From positions 124,001-188,000 of the forward strand of contig NZ_JADKYX010000012.1 in assembly GCF_016093545.1 (NCBI RefSeq): a stretch of DNA of 64,000 bases. The letters run 5' to 3'. This document shows positions 8,151 to 15,438 of the stretch, in pieces. The position numbers and the translations under genes are program-made. A model generated the notes under the pieces. The model saw only the letters and a program-made list of their open reading frames with translations. It ran no database searches and was not told where the DNA came from. Source of the stretch: Massilia rhizosphaerae. Its GTDB lineage: Bacteria > Pseudomonadota > Gammaproteobacteria > Burkholderiales > Burkholderiaceae_D. Position 1 is the first letter of the stretch, and each line of letters opens with the position of its first letter.

Positions 8151-9230
8151 TTACGGCTTCTGCATGGCGGCGACGAAGTCCCCCGCCTTGTTCGCGAAAT
8201 CGCCGAACGTGTGCAACTTCTCATTCTTCAATTCCGCTTCCAGGGGCGTTTTATCCCTGGCGAACACGCTGTCCCACAAGTGGAACATGACTTTCGCGAG
8301 GTCCCGTCCGAGCATGGTCTTGTTCGCATCCCGATCGGTGCCCTTGATGAAGCGGGGGCCGAGCAACTTGTCGTCAAGACGTCGAATTGCCGTTCCTTTC
8401 TTCTTGATGAACTGGTTGACCTTGGTCCGGAAATCCTTCCATTCCAGTTGCGGCGGGGTGGCGATTTCCAGGATCGCGCCATCTTCGGTCATATACTCCC
8501 AATCCCATCGCCGCTTGAACGCGGAGTCCATGTAGTAAATCGATTCGTCGGAGGTATTGATGGTGGCCAGGAAGTAGAGATTCGGCGGCAGTTGGACCTT
8601 GAAGGTCAGCCGCTCCTTGGCGCCATCGGCCTCGACGATCTTGTCCTTGATCGACTCCAATTGAGAACCGATTTCAACGAATTTGTGGTTAGGCATCCTG
8701 ACCTGCGCACCGGCGATGTCGAATTTTTCGGCGCCGGGGAGCAGTTGCTGGAGAAAAGCCTCGTACTCCATGACGGAAAGGCTGATGGGATAGGACGACC
8801 AGCCGTCATCGTCACGATCCAGCAGGTTGAACACGCTGCCGAAGATCGCCGCCGCGTTGCCGCGATTGAGTTCGTCGATCACGAGCAACACATTCCCGCC
8901 ATCCGGCCAGCGCCTGTATGCCTCGGCCAGCGCGATCAGAAAATGTCCCGAACGGTAGGCATAACGCACTTTGCCGTCCTCGGCGCTGGCCGGCAACAGG
9001 CGCCCCATAAAGTCGCCGTAAGTATATTCCGGATGGAACACGGCATTTACGATCTGCTCGCTGGAATCGATGTTCAGCGCCGCGGCATAGCTGCCATCCG
9101 CATAAGCACCGTTTTGTCGACCGTGGATTTTGTAGGATTTACCGGTTCCGGGGGGACCGAAAATAATCATCTGGCGGGGAATGGCGCTCGTGTCAGCGTG
9201 TGCGGCGTTATCGGAAGGGGTGGTGGTCAT
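8151..9230 (-). CDS. McrB-family AAA+ GTPase
   Basis: A 359-residue AAA+ motor of the McrB clade. It has Walker A GPPGTGKS at about 25-32, Walker B VLLVIDELNRGN, and the McrB/dynein-type signature ATINTSDESIYYMDSAFKRRWDWEYM region (sensor 1 Asn and arginine-finger RR). It would hydrolyse GTP and translocate DNA with the downstream McrC-like nuclease. I prefer the ATG at 9230, preceded by a weak GAG; a longer start at 9314 would add 28 residues. It has no N-terminal DNA-recognition domain such as DUF3578, so target recognition must come from the partner or an unrecognised part. Confidence 0.82.
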   Translation of the reverse strand: MTTTPSDNAAHADTSAIPRQMIIFGPPGTGKSYKIHGRQNGAYADGSYAAALNIDSSEQIVNAVFHPEYTYGDFMGRLLPASAEDGKVRYAYRSGHFLIALAEAYRRWPDGGNVLLVIDELNRGNAAAIFGSVFNLLDRDDDGWSSYPISLSVMEYEAFLQQLLPGAEKFDIAGAQVRMPNHKFVEIGSQLESIKDKIVEADGAKERLTFKVQLPPNLYFLATINTSDESIYYMDSAFKRRWDWEYMTEDGAILEIATPPQLEWKDFRTKVNQFIKKKGTAIRRLDDKLLGPRFIKGTDRDANKTMLGRDLAKVMFHLWDSVFARDKTPLEAELKNEKLHTFGDFANKAGDFVAAMQKP

Positions 9231-9654
9231 GAAAATCTCGTAATTGGTCGGCACGTGGGCGAGCCAGGGAGGCCCGCAACTGGATTGCCTGCGCGGCATT
9301 TCCAGTATCGGCACGCCAGTATACCGTTTTCTTGCAAATGGATAATATCAGATTGTCACTGAATGGCACTGGCGTCAGTGTCAGCGATACGTATTTGAAT
9401 GCCGGCATTGTCGTTCAGTTTGGTAGCACGCTCATACGATTAGTTTATCTGCCACCGCTCACTAGCCGCTGACGGAGGATTTTTGCAACAGAGCCTGTTG
9501 CATTCAAAAATAATCCAGCTCAGCGATAAGAATTATCAAACTTCATTCAAGTTTCGAGGAATAACGTTTGTCTATGCATTTCGGGTATGCGCCAGCGGGT
9601 GCGTTACCCAAAGGGCGCAGCTATTGAAAATGCACAAGCGTTTCCAAGGAGCTT
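9231..9654. other. AT-rich intergenic region between the McrB-like and tyrosinase genes
   Basis: About 420 bp without a convincing gene, holding the divergent promoters. A short perfect hairpin TGCAACAG-AGC-CTGTTGCA sits at 9484-9502 with T and A flanks. A Shine-Dalgarno AAGGA at 9646-9650 serves the tyrosinase gene. Nothing else was recognised. Confidence 0.5.
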
Positions 9655-11094
9655 ATGATGACAAATGGTGTCCTGAGCAGAAGAAACTTCATGCAACGAT
9701 CGGTGATGTTACTGGGGGCATCGTCGATCGCACCGACAGTTTTTGGCCGAACCGCCTTGATGGTGCGTCCGGAATGGCAGTCGTTCAAGACGACGTCGCA
9801 TTATGACGCATTGATCAGAGCCGTCAAATTAATGAAGGCCAATACGAATGCCAACGATCCGAAAAGCTGGAATTATTGGACGAATATTCATCTGAGACAA
9901 TGCCCGCACATGGTGCCTTATTTTTTCGCCTGGCATCGCGGATATTTGTATTATTTTGAGCGCCAATTACGCGCGGTGTCGGGCGATGCGAATCTCGTCC
10001 TGCCATATTGGGATTATTACACGCACCCGACCATACCGGCCGAGTTCACGAATCCTAACGGCGGCAATCCTCTTTACGTGGAGCGCGTGAATACCGACGT
10101 CCGGCAAGCCTTGACGATGGCGCCATTTTCTTCGACGCTCATTCATTTTCCCAGGGGTACATCCAACGCATTCGAGCCGAGTTTCGAAGAGATGCCGCAT
10201 AACCCGGTGCATGACATCATCGGCAACTGGATGGCCGACATGCAGTCGCCGACCGACCCGATTTTCTGGTTGCACCATGCGAACGTCGACCGACTGTGGG
10301 TCGCCTGGGTGAATGCCGGCGCCGGGCGGAAGATGCCGGCCCTGACGCAACCATATTGGTCCGGCTGGCACACGTACACGAGCTCGCTTAAAATGCCGAG
10401 ATCGTCCACCTACGGCACGCGCACGACACTGGCATACAGCTACCAGAACGAGGCATTCCCGAGCAGGCTGCCATTGGCGCAATTGGCGCCTGCCACCCTG
10501 CACCGCGTGCAGGCGACGCCGGACGACCTCCAGCGCGCCCGCCCGCCCATCGGCTCATTCCGCCTGTCGCCGTCGCGCCAGACGAGCGAACAGACGTTCG
10601 CCCTGGGCGGCGCGCTCGACGTCGGCCTGGACGACAGGTCGATCAGCGTCCAGTTGCCGGTGAGCTCGGAACATACGCACGCCCTGGCGCGGATCGCGAC
10701 CGGAAGCGCCGCCGCCCTGCCCGGCAGCTCGAAACGCTACCGTTCCGTCGACCTCGTCCTTGACGACGTCGAAGTCACCGAGGCCGGAAAGGCGGGAGGA
10801 TATTACTACCAGGTGTACCTGAACATCCCTGTCGCGGACGATGCCGCAAGCAAGTCGAGAGCCGTCCTCGTCGGCACGCTGGGCCCGTTCAAGATCAGCG
10901 GCGCGGCGCGCCATGGCGGCCCTGTCCAGTTGCGCTACCCGATCGGACGCGCCGTCTTCGCCGACGTGGCGTCGGAGGCCGGCATGATGTCAGTGTCGTT
11001 CGTGCGGGTCAACGGCGACCAGAGTCCCAAAGGCGGCGTCATCGGCGTTGGCGAAGTGCGGCTGGAAACGTCGACCGAGGACGAGGACTCGTAG
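9655..11094 (+). CDS. tyrosinase, Tat-exported
   Basis: A 479-residue type 3 copper protein that hydroxylates monophenols and oxidises diphenols to quinones (melanin formation). The N-terminus has a twin-arginine signal (SRRNFMQ at 8-14, then a hydrophobic stretch), so export of the folded copper enzyme is expected. CuA ligands are probably H79, H85 and H94 (IHLRQCPHM...AWHRGYL). CuB ligands are in MPHNPVHD (H182, H186) and FWLHHANVDRLW (H207/208). The C-terminal ~200 residues are a beta-rich extension resembling the shielding domain of plant/bacterial polyphenol oxidases. AAGGA precedes two adjacent ATG codons (9655 and 9658); either may be used. Confidence 0.92.
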   Translation: MMTNGVLSRRNFMQRSVMLLGASSIAPTVFGRTALMVRPEWQSFKTTSHYDALIRAVKLMKANTNANDPKSWNYWTNIHLRQCPHMVPYFFAWHRGYLYYFERQLRAVSGDANLVLPYWDYYTHPTIPAEFTNPNGGNPLYVERVNTDVRQALTMAPFSSTLIHFPRGTSNAFEPSFEEMPHNPVHDIIGNWMADMQSPTDPIFWLHHANVDRLWVAWVNAGAGRKMPALTQPYWSGWHTYTSSLKMPRSSTYGTRTTLAYSYQNEAFPSRLPLAQLAPATLHRVQATPDDLQRARPPIGSFRLSPSRQTSEQTFALGGALDVGLDDRSISVQLPVSSEHTHALARIATGSAAALPGSSKRYRSVDLVLDDVEVTEAGKAGGYYYQVYLNIPVADDAASKSRAVLVGTLGPFKISGAARHGGPVQLRYPIGRAVFADVASEAGMMSVSFVRVNGDQSPKGGVIGVGEVRLETSTEDEDS

Positions 11095-11149
11095 CCCGGC
11101 AGTCTCCGTGGAAAAGTCGCCTGCATCGTCACTCTCGAGGATCAGTTTC

Positions 11150-12301
11150 ATGTCGAACGAGTCTGCGATCAACGAAGCGAACCGCCCGATGGGACTGCAG
11201 CCGCCGGACCGCGCCGCACTGGAGCATGAGGTTTCCATTTCATGCCACGACACCGTGCCGGCGTCTCTTGAAGCGGAGCTGGTCCGGTTGTATCGCCACA
11301 TGAATTCCTCGCTCTGCCACTACGCCGTCGCGCGCAGGGCGCGGAATGCCTATGCCTATTTGGCGCGCCGGGGAGAACATCCCCTGGCAATTTTCCTGTT
11401 CCAGCGCGAAGACCGCAGTATCGAGGTCTTCAACGAAATGATGCAGGTGGCACCGGCAGAAATCGAAAGGTTCGCACGGTACGTTTTCAGCCGCTTTCCG
11501 TCCGTCGCACGCATATCGTTTTCCAAGATCGGCAAGGACGTCGGGACGCTGTCTTTCCCCCGGCAGCAATACGGGCATGCCGAGGATATCGTGGTGAGTT
11601 TGCCCACCACCCCGGACGCCTATTTTTCCAGCCTGAGCGCCAAGACACGCTACAACATCAAGCACCAGATGAAGGCGATTGGCGCCGACTTCCCAGGCTT
11701 TTCCTTCGAGACCTATGAGAACGGCGCGATCCCGGAAAACCATGTCTCGGGCCTCATCGACCTGAAGAAGGCCAACATGGATGAAAAACGCGTCAAGTTC
11801 GGCATCACGCCGGAAGAAACGGCGTGGATCATGGAACGCGCGAAGACCAACGGATTGCTCATCGTCGCCCTGCTCGACGGCAAGGTATGCGGCGGCAGCT
11901 TGAGCTTTTGTCTTGACGACCATTATTTCGCGCACGTGAATGGCTACGATACGCGTTTCGCGAAATACAGCCTGGGCATGTTGTGCTGCTATCTCGCCAT
12001 GAGGGAAACCATCCAGCGCGGCGCCAAGGAAGCACATCTGAGCTGGGGACGGAACCCGTACAAATTCAAGCTGCTGGGCGTCGCGCGCGATATGGCCAAT
12101 CTGGACATCTACCGGTCGCGCATGGCGTATTTCCGGTATCTCAATCGCGTGCTCAGGAATGCGCTGGGCGATGTCGTCGAACGGCAAAAACTGACGCTTC
12201 TGGAATATGAGCATCGCAATGGTTTTCTGCCGGCGCTTGCAGGGCGGGTTGTCAAGGTCATGCGGAGAATCAAGCGAGCAAGCTTTCGTCCCTCCGGCTG
12301 A
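11150..12301 (+). CDS. GNAT-type acyltransferase (CelD/BioF2-like, Acetyltransf_6)
   Basis: A 383-residue protein. The central part (about 160-310) has the BioF2/CelD-like GNAT fold: SAKTRYNIKHQMKA, LIVALLDGKVCGGSLSFCLDDHYFAHVNGYD and SLGMLCCYLAMRETI, followed by HLSWGRNPYKFKLLG. Such enzymes acylate sugars, peptides or polyketide-like substrates in the cytoplasm. The ATG at 11150 is chosen because GAGG lies 9 nt upstream; the frame is open further upstream inside the tyrosinase end. It follows the tyrosinase gene by 55 bp on the same strand and may be co-transcribed, but a functional connection is only suggested by position. Confidence 0.72.
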   Translation: MSNESAINEANRPMGLQPPDRAALEHEVSISCHDTVPASLEAELVRLYRHMNSSLCHYAVARRARNAYAYLARRGEHPLAIFLFQREDRSIEVFNEMMQVAPAEIERFARYVFSRFPSVARISFSKIGKDVGTLSFPRQQYGHAEDIVVSLPTTPDAYFSSLSAKTRYNIKHQMKAIGADFPGFSFETYENGAIPENHVSGLIDLKKANMDEKRVKFGITPEETAWIMERAKTNGLLIVALLDGKVCGGSLSFCLDDHYFAHVNGYDTRFAKYSLGMLCCYLAMRETIQRGAKEAHLSWGRNPYKFKLLGVARDMANLDIYRSRMAYFRYLNRVLRNALGDVVERQKLTLLEYEHRNGFLPALAGRVVKVMRRIKRASFRPSG

Positions 12302-12320
12302 TTGCGGCGTGGCCGATCGA

Positions 12321-12350
12321 AAACAAAAACACCAGCCCTGAGCTGGTGTT
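12321..12350. terminator. hairpin terminator downstream of the acyltransferase gene
   Basis: A 9-bp stem AACACCAGC / GCTGGTGTT has an A-rich left flank, so the minus strand reads stem followed by TTTTTGTTTT. It ends plus-strand transcription of the acyltransferase gene less efficiently, and shields against leftward transcription from the mobile element that starts 19 bp further right. Confidence 0.7.
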
Positions 12351-12368
12351 CTGCTTCACAACTGCTGC

Positions 12369-12510
12369 TGTGGACGAACAAAAAAGTTTGACACAAGCGC
12401 ACCTCTGGCGTACCGACTCCGATATGCCGAGCATTGAAATAATGTTCGACACAACCGCCCTTCGAAGCGTCTCAGATCCTCGATTTGCAACAATAAAGTT
12501 TGACACAGCC
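12369..12510 (+). repeat. Tn7-like left end with three spaced TnsB-type sites
   Basis: Forward copies of the word AATAAAGTTTGACACA occur at about 12380 (AAAAAAGTTTGACACA), 12437 (AATAATGTTCGACACA) and 12492 (AATAAAGTTTGACACA), 55-56 bp apart. The first is joined to the terminal TGTGGACGAAC. Confidence 0.75.
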
Positions 12511-12560
12511 TGTAGGCCGTCGCCAAGACCACATGTCCATCCGCTATTGACCCTGCATTT

Positions 12561-12935
12561 CTAAAGAGGCTTCGCCCAATGGAATTTTATAAGCCAGAAT
12601 GAAAGTAAAACGCACGGTAGTACAAGCAAAAGCTGGATAAACATGGCAATCGGCAGGACTATGAGTATAAGGAAACTGCCCAATCCGCTGGCAATACCTA
12701 TTGCTGGCCATAATTTTGACAGTCGGACATTGCGTATCCATTGGACGCTCATGACGATATGGGCCACCCAAGCCACAACCCACATGCATTTCATAAAAAC
12801 CGGAACTTGGTCAGTCCCCATCCCGGCGCTCATGACGAATATCCCTGGCAATGTGAAAGCGTAGTAGAGAAAAACGATACCTAACCTTTGGAACGTCGGC
12901 CTACTGGATGAAGATCTTCTAAACTGGATTTCCAA
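12561..12935 (-). CDS. small membrane protein carried by the mini-element
   Basis: A 124-residue hydrophobic protein with about three to four membrane segments (18-38, 47-65, 78-98 and 98-118) and a basic N-terminus; no family recognised. The start codon is TTG at 12935, chosen because TAAGGAGT lies about 6 nt upstream, a strong Shine-Dalgarno. It is the sole gene between the Tn7-like ends at 12369 and 13050, transcribed leftward. Lone small membrane proteins as transposon cargo can be immunity or toxin genes, but no function can be assigned here. Confidence 0.6.
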   Translation of the reverse strand: MEIQFRRSSSSRPTFQRLGIVFLYYAFTLPGIFVMSAGMGTDQVPVFMKCMWVVAWVAHIVMSVQWIRNVRLSKLWPAIGIASGLGSFLILIVLPIAMFIQLLLVLPCVLLSFWLIKFHWAKPL

Positions 12936-13003
12936 GGAAGACTCCTTATTGGATTGCGCAACCGATAGCTGACGTTAGAAAAATCATCGCTTCACCGCAC
13001 CTT

Positions 13004-13050
13004 TTTGTCTAACTTTATTGTTTTGTGCCCGACTTTATTGTCCGTCCACA
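13004..13050 (-). repeat. Tn7-like right end with two packed TnsB-type sites
   Basis: Read on the minus strand from 13050 the sequence begins TGTGGACGGACAATAAAGTC. A second AATAAAGTTAGACA copy starts 20 bp further in. The packing resembles Tn7R. Confidence 0.72.
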
Positions 13051-13054
13051 GCTG

Positions 13055-13206
13055 TGTGGCGGGATAATAAAGTTTGACAGAGCCTCTCTAACAAAATCAA
13101 TGGGTTAGCGGGTGCGGATACAAGTTCGAACGCAAATAAAGTTTGACACAAGAACCTCTTCAAGCATTTGCCGTCGAATTCCTGCAATAATAAAGTTTGA
13201 CACAAC
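13055..13206 (+). repeat. second Tn7-like left end, 4 bp from the first element
   Basis: TGTGGCGGGATAATAAAGT begins at 13055. Forward copies of AATAAAGTTTGACA follow at 13066, 13135 and 13189, repeating the three-site left-end architecture of the neighbouring mini-element. No matching right end of the same sequence class was found to the right, so this is an orphan end or the left border of a rearranged element. Confidence 0.65.
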
Positions 13207-13712
13207 CCTCCCCCAGCAGGGGCCCAGCTACGCGATGGAGGGGGACCATTCGCCGTTACCCGCTAAGTTGCCCCAGCAAGATGAGCCCATAAAAGGCCCA
13301 AGCGCCGTTGATGGCGCCATCAACGTTAGCGAACAGCAAAGCAACCAAGCGCGGGTGCTGATGTGTACCCGCTGATCGAAGTCATTGCCGAATTCCCGCT
13401 TAACACACATCGTCCAGTGCCGACAATGGCCGCATCGAATCTACAGCTCGGCCGCCGAGCGCACTGTGGTGTCTCGCTAGGCCGACGTAACTTCCTTTTG
13501 CCGATGCTGACGACGGTAGCGAATGCGCTGCCGCAATGTATGGGCTGCTCGGAACGGCCAGGCTGGCTGAACGCAGCTTCCCAGTGGGGTGGCAAGCATC
13601 ATCTCGCTTCCTGCTTAAGCTCAAGAGCTCAAGACGACGCAGGACAACGCTTACACTGGTTAGCTCGCGGTAGAACTTGCACAGTAGGGATGGGACGCCC
13701 ATGCTGAACGCA
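13207..13712. other. about 500 bp without a recognisable gene
   Basis: Short open frames exist on both strands but none resembles a known protein or has a convincing ribosome-binding site. An 18-bp perfect palindrome GTTGATGGCGCCATCAAC lies at 13307-13324. The right part (up to about 13712) is the 3' exon side of the group II intron. Confidence 0.4.
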
Positions 13713-13749
13713 ATCGAGTAGGGGACGGAGTTACCCCCGCCGCCCTCTC

Positions 13750-13786
13750 ACACCACCGTACGTGCGGTTCCGCATACGGCGTTTCA
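13750..13786 (-). ncRNA. group II intron domain V
   Basis: On the minus strand a compact stem is formed by CGCCGTATGCGG and CCGCACGTACGG around a short loop, followed by TGTGAGAGGG. This is the usual catalytic domain V context just downstream of the RT stop codon (13787-13789). Domain VI follows toward 13720. Confidence 0.7.
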
Positions 13787-14460
13787 TCAAACACACTGGA
13801 AGCGCTGTTGGGTGTCCGACAGCGAGACCAAACCCAGGACGTCGAAGAAGCGCTTCGGATACGCATCAAGCATGTGGCGTGCGCCGGCGTTCCACCATGG
13901 GCCTCGTCCATTACTTGCCGATTTCCACGCCCGATGCGCGTCCAGCCCTCGTTCCTGCAAGCGTCGGTTCCGGGCCGCTGGATGCTTCCATTGACGCCAT
14001 AACAAACACCGCAGCTTGCGACGTATCCACCCATCCAAGTCTTGCAGTACACCTTTTACCTCGGTCAAACGGAAGTACGACGTCCAGCCACGTAGCGCCG
14101 GGTTCAGTTCGTTGATCGTAGCTCCGAGGTTGCGCGAGGCATTCCCGACGACGATTTCCCGTACCCTGCCCTTGAGTCGCTCGATACTGCTCTCCGCGAT
14201 CTTTAGGCGTACCAGCTTGTGCCACGTAAAACTGTAGCCAAGGAACTTCCTGTGCCAAGGCCGTGCGACGGCACTTTTCTCTCGATTCACTCGCAGCTTG
14301 AGCTTTCGCTCCAGATAGTCAGTGGTCGTTGCCATCGCACGCCATCCCGCCTTTTCGCTCCCGACATAGATGTTGCAGTCGTCGGCGTAACGACAGAACT
14401 TGTGCCTCCTGTGCTCCAATTCACGGTCGAGATCGGTCAGCAGGATATTCGACAGCACCG
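13787..14460 (-). pseudogene. group II intron reverse transcriptase/maturase, N-terminally truncated
   Basis: The remaining ~224 residues begin inside the PLLSNILLTDLDRELE block and include the catalytic CRYADDCNIYV motif (YADD), the KFLGYSF thumb entry and the maturase (GIIM) domain with LNPALRGWTSYFR and GWIRRKLRCLLWRQWK. The N-terminal half (RT blocks 0-3) is absent: at about 14460 the reading passes into the opposite-strand transposase fragment. It is therefore inactive. Domain and intron position suggest the class C lineage. Confidence 0.82.
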
Positions 14461-14957
14461 GTATTCGCGCCGCGTGCTGGCCTGGCGCGTCAGCAACAGC
14501 ATGGACGCGTCGTTCTGCGTGGACTGCCTGGAAGACGCCTTGCGTCACCACGGCGGGCCGGAGGTTTCAACAGCGACCAGGGTTCACCAGCGACGCGTTC
14601 ACCGGCGTGCTCAAACGCGAAGGCGTGGCGATCAGCATGGACGGGCGCGGTCGGGCACTGGACAACATCTTCGTCGAGCGTTTGTGGCGCAACGTGAAGT
14701 ACGAGGACGTGTACCTGAAGGGCTACGCCAACATGGCCGAGCTGACGGTCGGTCTGGCGCAGTACTTCGCGTTCTACAACGCCGTGAGGCCGCATCAGAC
14801 GTTGGGCTACGAGACGCCGGACCATGTCTACCGGGCCGGCGTCGGAGGCGGTGCGCTGATCATCGACAGGTTCGACAGCGCGGCCCCGGAACGGGAAGAA
14901 GACGACAGTACGGGGCAGCGCCGGGCAGCTGCTGGAGTGGCAATGGACACCGCTTAA
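14461..14957 (+). pseudogene. IS3-family transposase orfB fragment with frameshifts
   Basis: The C-terminal part of an rve-type integrase/transposase starts abruptly at YSRRVLAWRVSNSM. It continues through FNSDQG and FTSDAFTGVLKREGVAISMDGRGR, then DNIFVERLWRNVKYEDVYL and AFYNAVRPHQTLGYETP. Two small indels near 14560-14585 break the frame in the NSDQGSQF region. The 5' half of the gene is missing. It stops at 14957. Confidence 0.85.
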
Positions 14958-14996
14958 ACTCGCTGGCTGAGTGTCTTGACTGACGGGTCCACTTTA
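14461..14996 (+). mobile_element. truncated IS3-family element inside the group II intron
   Basis: The right terminus GACGGGTCCACTTTA (to about 14996) looks like an IS3-family inverted repeat end. The left half of the element, including orfA and the left repeat, is absent. The left junction at about 14460 fuses transposase sequence directly to the RT gene, so a deletion followed or accompanied the insertion. Confidence 0.65.
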
Positions 14997-15270
14997 GATC
15001 TCCCCGGGTATTGCGCACCTACCTTCCCGCTTATGCCTGTCGGATCTACGTCGCAGCCTTCCGGACAAGTATTGGGCTTTGGCGATAATGGACACCTCAC
15101 CCGGCTGCGCCGCCTCATATCCGCTTCCTGTTCGTCAGACCAGCGTTTTGCCTTCGGCTTCCTTCAGATTCGCAGTCGCCCGCGACACCCTTGCCGTTCA
15201 GCTAACTCTTCCCCTTGTCGGGCGAGTAGAGGACTTTCACCTCCAAGTAGGTGCGCCCTGCCGGGCGCAC
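14997..15270 (-). ncRNA. 5' end of the group II intron (domain I portion)
   Basis: Read on the minus strand the intron starts with GTGCGCCCGGCAGGGCGCAC at 15270, the standard GUGYG 5' end of bacterial group II introns, followed by ACCTACTTGGAGGTGAAAGT. It continues for about 270 nt before the IS3 remnant. The 5' exon immediately before it is an intrinsic terminator hairpin, the typical target of group IIC introns. Confidence 0.75.
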
Positions 15271-15274
15271 CCAC

Positions 15275-15304
15275 AAAAAAAAAACCGCCACAAGGCGGTT
15301 TTTT
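15275..15304. terminator. bidirectional terminator, target of the group II intron
   Basis: CCGCC-ACAA-GGCGG is flanked by a run of ten A on the left and six T on the right, so it works in both directions. It ends the PemK-like gene transcript (gene end at 15439, minus strand). The intron is inserted only a few bases after its U-tract. Confidence 0.85.
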
Positions 15305-15438
15305 CAAAACTTTTGTATCTACAGTAAAGCTGTGAAGCCGTATAGACCGCATCAGCGTCGCGAGGGGCCGGTACTGCTCCAGCACATCCTCACCAGAATC
15401 CATTCTATACCCTTACTCAAATTTAAGCAACCGTCTCT

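Larger units (their letters stand above)
12369..13050. mobile_element. 682-bp Tn7-like mini-element without transposase
   Basis: The left terminus TGTGGACGAACAAAAAAGT (12369) and the inverted right terminus (reverse strand from 13050: TGTGGACGGACAATAAAGT) match each other at 17 of 19 positions and match the Tn7 terminus TGTGGGCGGACA. The left end has three spaced TnsB-like sites (12380, 12436, 12491). The right end has two abutting inverted sites (13025-13040 and 13005-13020). This asymmetry, spaced left and packed right, is that of Tn7. Flanks are GCTGC at 12364-12368 and GCTGT at 13051-13055, a four-of-five match to a 5-bp target duplication. The only cargo is one small membrane-protein gene, so mobility must be supplied in trans. 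Confidence 0.72.
13713..14460 (-). mobile_element. 3' part of a group II intron (class C-like), disrupted
   Basis: Read on the minus strand this contains the C-terminal half of an intron-encoded reverse transcriptase, then domain V and domain VI, ending near CCCCTACTCGAT at 13713-13724. The 5' part of the same intron lies at 14997-15270. An IS3-family fragment separates the two parts, and the central section of the intron (end of domain I to the N-terminal half of the RT gene) is missing. Confidence 0.75.

Noticed and set aside
7062..9362. 766-codon plus-strand open frame
   Set aside because: Antisense to the McrBC-like genes, which carry clear motifs on the other strand.
13363..13707. Open frames on both strands between the transposon end and the intron
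   Set aside because: No similarity to a family, no Shine-Dalgarno, and overlapping frames on opposite strands of similar quality.
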